Below are positions 45,917 through 57,004 of a stretch of DNA of 64,000 nucleotides, piece after piece. The position numbers were made by a program, and so were the translations under genes. Numbering within the stretch: position 1 is the stretch's first letter; each line of letters starts with the position of its first letter. Below the pieces are notes generated by a model that was not told the origin of the DNA, did no database searches, and saw only the letters and a program-made list of their open reading frames with translations. This stretch comes from Caenorhabditis remanei (taxonomy: Eukaryota > Nematoda > Chromadorea > Rhabditida > Rhabditidae): contig NC_071331.1 in the NCBI RefSeq assembly GCF_010183535.1, positions 9,734,001 through 9,798,000 on the forward strand. The letters are read 5' to 3'.

Positions 45917-48900
45917 ATGAGACTTCCAATCGTTCTTGCGCTCGCAGTTTCCATTGCTACAGCAGCAAATTTTTTGGTAAGTCAATGAGAAACTGCAACT
46001 TAAAATACATTGATTTTCTTTCAGCCCTCCAAGATCTACTTCTTCTCAACAAGCTGTACCATTGGTAAGTTAACTAATGTTTGGAATAGAAATCCTAGTC
46101 TTCACTTTAACGTTTCGCCTTATAAAAGTAGTTTTACTTCAAAAAAGATATTCGTTACAGATACCACCACAACCAAAGTTCCAACATCCACCACCGTTTC
46201 TTCGACTTCTACCGCAATTCCGTCTACCTCAACTACTTCTGTTTCTTCTACGTCTTCCACTGCTCCCTCCTCTTCAACCACGGTTATCTCCTCCACGACT
46301 ACAACTGTTCCGTCTACATCTACTAATGTGATCTCTTCCATTGCCCCATCCACCTCTACTACGGTAGCTTCTTCCACTTCTACCCCTACCGTTTCTTACT
46401 CGTCTTCTACTGTCTCAACCACTTCAACCACGGGTATCTCCTCTACGTCTTCTACTGTTTCGTCTTCATATACTCCTATGATCTCTTCCACGTCTTCCAC
46501 AGTCCCATCCACCTCTACTACGGTAGTTTCTTCCACATCTTCGATTGATCCTTCTACCACTACCACTACCGTTTCTACCGTCTCATCCTCTTCAACTCTG
46601 GGAGTCTCCTCGACGTCTTCAACTGTTCCATCCTCTTCAACCACAATTCCTTCCTCCACCGTCTCTACTACTACTGAATCAACAGGTCAGTTACTAGCAC
46701 TAGAGCATATCTTCTAATGGAGTTAAGCGTCCATACTTTGCAAGCTTCCAACGCTTTTCACGTATCGCTTGTTTGCAAAGAGTTAGGTGTAACCAAGTAT
46801 CTTGATATTCTCTTTTCTTTCTAGTAGCTCTGCCGATTGAAAGTTCAAAACAGCAGCAATTCGCAAAAGGGGGGTCCCAACCATCAATTTAACGTAGGTT
46901 TTGGTCATCAGGATTTTGTCACCGCGCATTAGATAGATTACGGCACTGAACTATCAAACATGCAGTCGGGTGTTTCAAAATCATATTATTATTCCGTTTT
47001 CCAAAAAGTTAGTGTACATCTAATGAATTCTATCTGTTTCCCAAAGTCTAAATTTTTTGAACTCTTTTTGAAAAAGTGGTTTTGAAATAATTTCACAAAA
47101 TTTGTATTTTTTGGAGAGTACAGATCCAAACTTTTATATCTTACTTTGCGAAAATTTGTTCATATCGCATTACATTTTCGTGGAAAGTAGCTGAAATTTC
47201 CAAAAGCATGAAACTTTTTAAAAAACTAATCGATAAAAAGCGGGAATCAGTAATAACGCGCGAAATATCATTGTTTCACTGACGCCATAACAAAGTTCTA
47301 TGGTTGATATGGTGGAAGTTTTAATGATTCCATCACTAAATCCCATGTCATCATGGTGGATCAAACTCATAAATTCATTCATTCTTTTTTCGTTCTAATC
47401 TTTTTTCCATTTTGATTTTTTAATTCCTTATCCTTTTTTCTCGAGTCATTCTGAGATTTCAGAATGCAGACGCGGATTTTTTCTGGTTTTTTTATTTATA
47501 TACTTCTGAATTTATACTGTTTTTATACTTCTGACAGATTGTAGAAAAAATTTATGGGCACAAAGGGCAAGTTTTAGCAGAGTTAAATATAAAAGTTTCG
47601 AATGGTATGCACCAGTGCTCGATGCTCAGTAACAGTTCGAAACCGGTGAGACACGAATAAATCAGCAAAACTATAATTCTACTTTTTTCCAATAACAACA
47701 TTTATTTGTGTCTCACCAGTTTCGAAATGATGGCTTTGAGATGTCGCAGTTTCGAAATGTCCCGGAGCCGTGCTCGCTACTGCATAGGAAAAGTTCTGCA
47801 TATTTTTTAACTCCGCATACTAGAAAGTGTCATGCCATCAGAAAACCCAGAACATTGAACTGTTTCATAACTTCCTCATTTTGAAAGTGGTGTGGATGTT
47901 TCGAACATTTGATTTCTCGGAGGTCTTATATTCCGATACGGCACGGGACTCTATTTTTGATATTGCCATAACAAAGTCATTGCTTTCCGAGAAAAACATG
48001 TGCGCGGAGAAAAAAGTCAACCGTGCCCTAAAAATAATGAGATGCCATAAAAATGCTCTGGGCTCTTTTGACTCAAATGATGTTGACTACAAAAGATAGA
48101 AAATGATGTCAATGAAAATGATTGGAGGGAATTTAAAAAGTCTGTAACAAAGACATTGAAACAATAGGTACCTAACAAGTTTCAGTTATCGAGGTTAGGT
48201 TTTTCAGAGATATCGCCGACTTCTTCGGACTCCACTTCTTCATCATCCACCGGAACTCCATCGGTTCGAACAACTTCTTCTGGAAAGACAACTCTGGATA
48301 TTGTTATTTCAACCACAAAGCCAATTGAGACATCATCAACAAAAGTCTCTCAGACCAGCCAAGCAGTTCCAACTGTTTCACTTCAGGAATCCACAACTGG
48401 CTTGAGTTCATCGACATCTGAGACTTCTACCGGTTTGAATGGAATTTAGGAAACCTTCAAAAAACGGGAATTTACAGAATCGAGCTCCGGAGTTTCAAGC
48501 TCTTCTACCATGTCCCAAACTTCTTCATCGGAATCCGTGACTTCCCAAGCGTCATCAAGTACTGAACCTCAAGTAACCTCGACCATCGGAACATCATCTC
48601 AGCAGTCTTCCTCGACAACTAAACCATCATCGAAGTCCTCCTCCTCAACCGTCGGTTCCTCCACGACACCTGGTAAACTACAGAATACGTTGCGGGTTAC
48701 AAACGAGAAAACTATTTCAGAAGTATCTGAGGCCTCTACTAGCTCTGAGCCTTCTACTACCGTTTCTACCAAATCGAGTACTGAATCGTCCACCACTTCA
48801 CCGGTAACGTCATCTGGAACTACTGTGACTTCAACTTCTACCGATGGCTCTACAACTTCTACAAGCTCATCTTCAACTGGTTTGTTGACACTTTAGACTA

Positions 48901-51900
48901 GAAAAGCACACAAGTTCCTACAGATTCGAGTTCCTCTCCAACATCGACATTGTCTTCGTCGGTTTCATCTTCGGTTTCTGTCCCATCCTCAACAGCTTCT
49001 CAAACCACATCTTCTGATTCAACGACTTCCACTTCTGAAGCCACCACGTCTTCTAAAACTCCATCTACCACAACCCTTGAGAGCAAGCCATTCGTGGATT
49101 TTTGAGCGATTTTTAAAATTTGAAATTTCAGATACCGTGCCAAAACTGTCCAGTGCTTCCACGACAATTGAGCCAACTTCTTCTACTACTCAAAAGCCGC
49201 TAGTGAACGAAAGTGCGTCTATTTTCCAATCTTGGGACAATAAAATGTGGTTTTTCAGATACGGTTCCAGAAGTCTCCACATCTACCGTCCACATTGAGA
49301 CCACTTCATCCACAGCCACGGTTCCGGTATCCACCACCACTACTGCCACTACCACCAAATCCGAGCCTACGCAACATTTCGTCGTCATTGAGAGTAAATT
49401 ATCAATGAGACCAAAGACAAAATCATTAATGATTGTTTCAGATACTGTTGTCCCAAAAGTTTCTTCCGGAATTTCTACAACTACCACCAAATCTACTACA
49501 ACTACATCCGAAATTGCCGAAACTCCAGAACCTCACTTCGTGGATATCGAGAGTATCGCTTCTTCTTCAATGAAACAATACACATATGAATACATTTTTC
49601 AGACACCGTTCCAGTGATCTCTACATCTACCCTCAGCACCAAATCCACGGAAACAGTAACAACTCAGGAACCTCACATCGAGAGTAAGCTGGCCAGTCGC
49701 GAATTGATAAAAACTGTTTTTTCTCAGACCCCGCTCCAGAATCTACCAGCCGCACTGTTCAGACCTCGACCAGCACGAATACCAAAAAGGCTCAAATCAT
49801 CGATGTCGAAAGTAAAGAGGCTATACAACGATAGACGAATTGAAGATTTTTTTTCAGACACCGTTCAAGGAGGCACCATCACTACCACTGCTTCGGCCAC
49901 CACTGGTTCCTCCACCAAGCCAACTCCATCCACGACATCTTCTCAAGACTTCACCAGCGACGAAGTCTCAGAGTCTCCAGAAGCCACCACGACTGCATCT
50001 GCTCTTTCGACCACCGAATCCACGACATCATCTCAAGACTCCACGAGCGACGAAGTCTCAGAAACTCCAGAAGCCACCACCACTGACTCTGCTGATTTGA
50101 CCACCGAATCCATGACATCGTCTCAAGGAACCACAGATGGTACCACGAAGTCGGAAACCGTTGAGAGAACTGGTTCGTGTAGATACAAAATCTCAGACTT
50201 TTGGCACAGGCATTTTAATGAAAAATTGCCAACTTTTCATCTGAAAAGGATAATTAATTTTTCAGAAACTCCATTCCCTACGAGCTTCGGACTTCCCACA
50301 AGCTTCGGAACCCTGACCCCACCAATCACCACCTCGATCTCTCCGTCCTCAGGTTGGTTTAGTAGCTATTGGAAGTTTTGAACGGAAACCTGTGGTCATT
50401 CAATCTTGGAACTGAATTTCAAGAAATCTCTTTTTCAGAAACCTCCATCATCACGAAACCCAGCAACCAGACTCCAGCACCGACCCTCTTGCCAATTTTA
50501 ACCGCCGGTAGGTTTTAGACAAACTTTTGTTTGGTTCAAAAGAACTGAAAGATTATTTTGTGCTTCTGAAAATAACCATATTACAGGTACCGGAACCACT
50601 AAGCGCTCGAGATATGAATTCGATGGAACCAGCGAGAAGCCGAACTTCAGAACTATCTTCCGGGAGTACTCACTGGTTAGTTGGTATCTCGTTGGGGTAT
50701 CAGCTCAGCACAGTTCTCACAACTGCGCTCCACCGAAATGCGCATAAAAATGTCTCTTTTTCTCTGAGTCTATCAATTTGGCACAGAATTTTCTTCGGTT
50801 TCGGCAGTGTGCGGTTGTAAGAACTGTCCAGAGCAAATACATCAAACGAGTGTCGTCTTGCAAGCATTGATGCTTGGCGAGAATTACATTTTCTCCAAAC
50901 TGTGAGCGTCTGCTCGCAAGACAATAATGTATTCAAGACATTTCCAAACATGCAAAAATTCAATTTTAGACGTTCCCAACTTGCTCCAACAAGTTCTCGA
51001 TCGCAAAAGGAGACAACTACATCAACAAGTTCTTCTCCAAGCCAAAGGTGATTTTATACACAATGCTTTTTGACTCAACATCTTATTTTTCAGTGGATCA
51101 GATGCTCAGTCCCTGGAATGAAACCAAATATTCAGGCAGTCCCCTTCAATCTCATCGAGGCCCAGAACGTGTTCAACATGAGACACGTTCTGACCACAGA
51201 TGTATCCGAATGGGAGACGGTGATGCTCCGGCGGATCATGAGAGAGTTCCCGAAATTCGACGTCTTCGTCGTAATATTTGATGAAGAGAAGGTGAGGGAA
51301 TCTGTTAACGGAGATTGTTTCGTCTGGATAGAACCCTCACTAGGAAATGGTCTCGAGATGGGGGTCACAGTTTCGATCGTAGATGAATGCTGTCCTATAT
51401 CAATTTTTTCGCTGATTCCGAATCTGCAATTAGTTTTTGCGACGGGAGTCCCTACGAAACGTTATTCACGTTTACAATACTCCTCAAAAGGTTATCAACT
51501 TTGGCTGTTTTCAGTGGAAAACGACCAACTTTAACAGTATATTTCAGTTTCATCTGATTGTCCGACAAATTTTATTTTTTAGGGTTGGAAAGAGCAAAAA
51601 TAGCACATCATTTTTGTAGTTGACCATTTTTATTGGCACACTATCATGAAAATTGCAGTTAACCAAAGTCATTTCTCCCTGATTCCCACTAATTTCAGTG
51701 CATATTAGCCAAATTTTGGAGCTTTTCACTTTGACAACCTGTAACTTCCATGATAGTGTCCCTACAAAGAAACGGTCAATTACAATAATGATGTGCTATT
51801 TTTGCTCTGTCTAACCCATGCAAAATTGAGTTTGTCGGAAAATCAAGTGACAACGAAATACACTGTCAAAGTGTGTTATTTTCAACTGACATGGAATGTA

Positions 51901-54015
51901 TTTTGACTGCTACCCCTAAAGTGCTGATTTTTTTTGCTCATTCGATGAGTTTTCTTGAGACAAAGTGGCCCATAAAGGCTTTTCCTGTGACGTGACCTCG
52001 TTTTTGAAAAATTGAGATTTTTCGAAAATGAAATTTTTTCGAAAATTTTTTTTCATTAATCTTTTTCATTATTTTACCGGATTGTTCAGAAAATGGGCTT
52101 TGCACATAATTGTAGCAAATTTTATGTAGTTTTTGACAAAAATATGACACTCATAAAAAAATAATTTTTTGATCCTGAAAATGGTAAAAATGTGACACCC
52201 TCCAAAAAAAAATTTTTTTTTTCGAGGTCTGCAGAGGTGACATACATATGGTAAGAAAGAACAACTCATGGGGATGATTTTTTCATATAGCACTATAGTT
52301 GCTTCCAATTGAAAATTAAGGAAAAAATTGCTCTGAAAATTTTCATTTTTCGAAAAAATGTGACATGTCGGAAATATGCTCGAATTTCTAATATTGTCCA
52401 AGCTCCCAATTAAATTCAATAAAAATAACATTTTTCAGATTATGTACGACCATTTTCGAACAATGATTCACATCCGTGTTAACTTCTCTTGTCATAACAC
52501 TCGTTCAAAGATTGCAATTTTTCTCATGTGAAGAACGTTCAACAGCTTATAACTCCTCTGAAACTAAAGGAAACAGGCTCAAAAACATAGAGCATCTCAA
52601 AAATAATTATTGATTTTTGAAAATCATATTCGGGGTGTTTTTAGAAAAAACAATTTTTTTCGATTTTTGATAAGGGGGGACCACATGAAATTTTTCCAGA
52701 AACTTAAAAAATTTTTTTTTTTCGAAAACAACTCAAAACAAGTTTATAAATAAAAATAAATGCTAAAAACCGTTAAATGTGGTTGTTTTCGAAAAAAAAA
52801 TTTTTTCAAGATTCTGAAAAAAATTTCATGTGGTCCCCCCTTATCAAAAATCGAAAAAAATAGTTTTTGGAAAAACAGCCCAATCATGATTTTTGTGAAG
52901 CAACAGTCGTTTTTGGATTGTTCTAAGCTTTTGAGCAAGTTTGCTTCAGTTTTAGAGGAGTTATGAGCAATTGAATTTCCACCACATGAGAAAACTTGCA
53001 TTTTTTGAACGAGTGTTATGACAAGAGAAGTTAACAGGGATGTGAATCATTGTTCGAAAATGGTCGTACATAATCTGAAAAATGTTATTTTTATTGAATT
53101 TAATTGGGAGCTTGGACAATATTAGAAATTCGAACTTATTTCCGACATGTCACATTTTTTCGAAAAATGAAAATTTTCAGAGCAATTTTTTCCTTAATTT
53201 TCAATTGGAAGCAACTATAGTGCTATATGAAAAAATCATCCCCATGAGTTGTTCTTTCTTACCATATGTATGTCACCTCTGCAGACCTCGAAAAAAAAAT
53301 TTTTTTTTTGGAGGGTGTCACATTTTTACCTTTTTCAGGATCAAAAAATTATTTTTTTATGAGTGTCATATTTTTGTCAAAAACTACATAAAATTTGCTA
53401 CAATTATGTGCAAAGCACATTTTCTGAACAATCCGGTAAAATAATGAAAAAAATTAATGAAAAAAAATTTTCGAAAAAATTTCATTTTCGAAAAATCTCA
53501 ATTTTTCAAAAGCGAGGTCACGTCACAGGAAAAGCCTTTATGGGCCACTTTGTCTCAAGAAAACTCATCGAATGAGCAAAAAAAATCAGCACTTTAGGGG
53601 TAGCAGTCAAAATACATTCCATGTGAGAACAGGCAAAGTTGATAACCTTTTGAGCAGTACTGTAGGTTCTTACGAACTCTTGAATAACTTTTCTCACAGA
53701 CTCCCATTGCGAAAACTACTTACATATTTGGAATCCGGGTAAAATTTGCTATACGACTACATTTGTCTCCATCTGGACCAAATCCTACAGGAAGAATCAG
53801 TATAACTGATGAATTTCTTGCAGAAATTGGCCCTAATGAGTCCAGAAGAAGAAGTGAACTCAGAGGCGCCGTTTAAACGGCATGAGATTGATTGGATTGT
53901 TTTTTATGGCTGCACCCCACGGCCAAATCGGGAAATTATAGAGGAATTTATAGAAAAAATGAGAGAAAAATTGGGCAGACTAAATGACTGCCCAACTTCT
54001 TATGTAGAACGTTGA
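45917..54015 (+). CDS. secreted Ser/Thr-rich mucin-like protein, right-arm copy
   Basis: Nineteen exons: 45917-45976, 46025-46064, 46161-46685, 48208-48432, 48478-48672, 48721-48879, 48924-49082, 49132-49212, 49259-49393, 49442-49552, 49603-49683, 49728-49811, 49858-50172, 50266-50352, 50439-50507, 50587-50675, 50970-51047, 51094-51291, 53824-54015, giving 960 residues. A signal peptide and SKIYFFSTSCTI are followed by Ser/Thr-rich modules. Exons 3-15 are phase-1 symmetric, and several begin NTVP (ENTVPKLSS, ENTVPEVS, ENTVPVIS), pointing to serial exon duplication. The C-terminal domain (exons 16-19) has TFPTCSNKFSI, WIRCSVPGMKPN, FPKFDVFVVIFDEEK and VFYGCTPRP. Intron 7 uses a GC donor (GAGA|GCAAGC). 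The last intron (2.5 kb) holds the foldback element. An extracellular coat role is inferred. Confidence 0.87.
46686..48207. other. long intron 3 (1.5 kb) of the right gene
   Basis: It separates exon 3 from the later modules in both copies (mirror 41765-43286). It contains a hairpin around GTTCGAAACCGGTGAGACAC / GTGTCTCACCAGTTTCGAAA (about 47636-47730), a small MITE-like inverted repeat, and a 90-codon frame (47827-48099) conserved in both arms only because the arms are near-identical. No extra exon is convincing. Confidence 0.55.
50699..50822. mobile_element. short MITE, copy 3, in intron 16 of the right gene
   Basis: Same inverted ends and core as the copies at 1474-1600 and 39240-39362. 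It lies at the mirrored place, so insertion preceded the palindrome duplication. Confidence 0.75.
51470..51889. mobile_element. foldback MITE in the last intron, right arm, first part
   Basis: Mirror of 38143-38590. It runs to TTTTCAACTGA at 51889, where the 1734-bp element begins. The remaining piece (GAGAACAGGCAAAGTTGAT...) resumes at 53624. This is a nested insertion. Confidence 0.8.
51890..53623. mobile_element. 1734-bp long-palindrome foldback transposon
   Basis: The whole element folds on itself about 52756: CATGGAATGTATTTTGACTG... at the left end, ...CAGTCAAAATACATTCCATG at the right. TGA flanks both ends (51887-51889, 53624-53626), and the left genome arm has TGA once (unfilled site, near 38180). 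The offset between the arms changes by exactly 1737 (1734 plus 3), which confirms the borders. A 120-codon frame occurs in both halves (52069-52431 minus, 53082-53444 plus) as a result of symmetry. No transposase is evident. A 3-bp duplication hints at PIF/Harbinger-type enzymes, but this is not established. Confidence 0.9.
53971..53995. repeat. hairpin at the 3' end of the coding sequence
   Basis: TTGGGCAG / CTGCCCAA encloses about nine bases within the last 15 codons. The same hairpin occurs at 37804-37828 (left gene), 34079-34103 and 58166-58190 (partial copies). It may be coincidental to the coding sequence or a 3'-end RNA structure. Confidence 0.7.
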
Positions 54016-54474
54016 GGGTTAATTTTTTTTTTGGGAAATAATTTTTGGTATTTTGGAATAATAAAATGTTTATGGGAAAACTCTCATCTTTTCTTTCATT
54101 TCAGGTCATTTAGGTGCTTGGATTAAAAAAAAATCATTTATTCACAACATGTAAAAAATGTATTTTAATACAAGAAAATGTTAATTAATTTACACTTTTC
54201 TTGTGTTGATGTGCAATTTTTACAAAAAAATATTTTTTCTAGTAGTAAAAAATCGTTTTTTTTTGCTAACTTGTGAATAGTTTACGAGCATGTTTACGAG
54301 CAATAACTTGTTCTATTTAATACATTTTTATGGTAATTTAATACCATAACGACAGGAACTTTGAATGCTGAGAAACAACTTGTCTCGTTACCGTGTCTTT
54401 TCCAAGGGAAGTCCTCAAAGTGTCATCTTTCAAACAACTCAAAAATTTGGCACCTGATACTTTGAGTCCATATA

Positions 54475-54645
54475 TTTCGAATCTGAAATAAAAATCTGCT
54501 AAATCCTTCTGTGAGCCGAGTTATGAGCCGTTAAACTTTTCTAATTTTTGTTTAAAAAAAGCTTAATCGTAAGAAAAGTTTGACGGTTCATAACTCGGCT
54601 CACAGTAAGATTTAACAGAGTTTTATTTCGAATTCGGAATCTTTG
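54475..54645. repeat. long hairpin, right arm
   Basis: Mirror of the hairpin at 37039-37218, with small differences (TCACAGTAAGATTTAACAGA in place of the perfect complement). The divergence has lowered its self-complementarity slightly. Confidence 0.7.
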
Positions 54646-54859
54646 GACTGGAAAGTATCAGGTGTCAAATTATTGAGTCGTTGGAAAAAGGACTTCCTAT
54701 GTCAGATTGAGGGAGAACAGTGCTGGCCATTGCCGAAATGGACGTATTCACAAACAATAACTTGTGCTCTTTAAAGTTTTTTTTATGGCAATTCAATTCC
54801 ATAAAAATGTATTAGCAAAAGCCATTGTTCGTGAATACATTACGCCAATGACAAATTTC

Positions 54860-55118
54860 AGCTAAAAATTACCAACTTTGAGAGTGTTTCTTGGTGTCGC
54901 TGTTTGTCTCCCAAAGTAGATTTCGCATTGACTACACAGAGTAAAAGTGGTTCTTCATTTTTATGATTTTTTTGTACGGAATCTTTCTAAAAAGTTACAG
55001 TCAGTGAATGTTCGCCGAACTGTACCCTTTTAGAGAGTGCTCATACAAAAAATGGTCAATTTCAAAAACTGTTTTGGGAGACAATCAGCGACACCGAGAA
55101 ACACTCTCAAAGTTGGTG
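54860..55118. mobile_element. foldback MITE, right arm
   Basis: Mirror of 36557-36835, containing ACCAACTTTGAGAGTGTTTC and the closing ACACTCTCAAAGTTGGTG. The 98-codon frame over it (55008-55304) is mostly MITE sequence and is not called a gene. Confidence 0.65.
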
Positions 55119-56299
55119 TTATCAACTACATCTTCCTCTGGTTACGCCCGTAAAGATTACGAATTCTGTGGAAATGGTGGAAGAGTCAGTGACAGTCAAA
55201 TCCGAGGAATCGAGGGAAACTCTAATCCAGGACAGTTTGTCGGCAAATTATCAAATTCTCCCATAAGACCCATGGCCCTTTTCTATCTCTCCCCTAGCGG
55301 ATGATTTGTCTCGTTTACTGTTCCGTACTAGAATCCTATTACCAGCAATGCAAACTATTTTCTTCCTTCCTCACAAACTTTACTTGACTCCTCTATCGCC
55401 CGGTTCTAATTTTTCTTTTCTCTGCTTTTTTAGCTGTTCATATGTCATAGTTTTTACTATTTTTCTCAATTTTTTTTACCCCCTTAACATTGCTCATCGC
55501 CGTTTCAGACCTTTTATTTCTCTATCTCACCTCGATTTTCTCTTTGTTTCACTTGAAATTGTCTTGTGAGAGTCTCGTTCTAGAATTTTTTGAATTTTTT
55601 TAGTTCCTGATATAAATAAGTTTTCAAAGACCAGTCTTGATAGAATATGTTCAAGTTTCAATAAAAGATCCGATGTGACGTAAAAAATTTTTCGACAATT
55701 TTTCAGAATTTTCAGATTGGAGAATTGAAAACCCATGTGAATTGGAAAGACAAACTAACTACAGATTTTTTATAGAACCCCTATTACAGACGTGTTCAGA
55801 AAACAGGCAGTTCAATAATTTTAGCCAATACAATTTGTCGTTCATTAGCCATTTCCTGTGGCAATTGGGGGCGTTGAAGATAAGAAAGACTCATGACATT
55901 TCTTCGTTTTTAGTTATATTGGATCCCCGAATTTTCCCTGCCCGGAAGGAAGCCACTTTTCTTTTTTCGGGTTTCTCGGTTACCAATGGACAGGATCCAT
56001 TTTCAACATCCACTTCTACGAGACACTGAATAAATTGAAGTAAAACAGACAACTCCCGTTTACTTTCACTCTCTCTTCTCTTTCAACGAGTTGCCTGGTT
56101 ACTAATGGACACAACCCGCACATGAATACGAATCCAGTATAAAAAGGGAAGAGAGCCCAAAGGAAAGCACATTTACTCCCCTCAAGACTGAATGAACCGG
56201 TCGATATATTTAATCCCCTGATTTTTATTGAGTCAATTTTTTAAATTATTGTTGAACGTTGAGAAGGTGAGTGGTTCGGAAATTAAAATACGGTGCTGG

Positions 56300-56600
56300 C
56301 CATAATTCAAAAAATTCAAGCCGTATTCAGTTAAAATTGTCTAACTTTGAGAATGTGTCACGAGATCACTAGTTGTCCGACCAAGTCAATTTCTGATGTA
56401 CTATAAGGTTCAAAATTAGAACTTTATTTTTGTAATTGACGACGTTTTTGTTTAGAGTCTCCTTCAAAAGTTACAGTTGTTTTAAAACTACATCTCAAAA
56501 ATGGCGTTAATTTGAACTGAAATCAGTCGACGGGAATGAGAAAATACTGTAACTCCCCAAGAAGTGCCGGTACAAAAATATTGTCAATCACAAAAAAGAA
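56300..56600. mobile_element. foldback MITE, right arm
   Basis: Mirror of 35120-35420, with TTTTTGTAATTGACGACG and AACTCCCCAAGAAGTGCC. Divergence from the left copy is clearly higher than in the central part of the palindrome. Confidence 0.6.
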
Positions 56601-57004
56601 GCTATGCTTTTGATCTTCATGATCCATTAAAAATTTATTTGGTGGGAAATAACATTGAATATAGGAAAACTGACAGCTAAAACTGTTTGGGAGAATACAT
56701 TTTTAGTTCAGATCTTACCAAGATATACGTAGTTTTAAGATAATGCCAGACTGTGTAGGAGTAATTCCCAATAATTCTCAAAGTTGCCAAAAATAGATCT
56801 TCATCCCATTCAAGAGTGGAATGTCTATAGCATCTAGATTTCAGATTAAAGAACCTATTCTTTTACAATAGAGCTGGTCTCAAACAAACAAAATTTTTCA
56901 ATTCGAATAACGAGAAAGTATTTAAATGTCATAGTAAAACTTACCAGCTTTTGAACATCAGTTTAGCCATTATCAGTTTCATCTTCCAGAATATTTATAA
57001 CTTT

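Noticed and set aside
52069..53444. Pair of 120-codon frames in the 1734-bp element
   Set aside because: Identical mirror frames arise from the symmetry of the element. They are rich in Phe/Lys/Asn from A/T runs and show no transposase motif.
55008..55304. 98-codon frame in the right arm (with a left-arm mirror at 36376-36642)
   Set aside because: The first half is foldback MITE sequence. The second half (GYARKDYEFCGNGGR) differs between the arms, including changes that do not look constrained. No start, splice or domain support.
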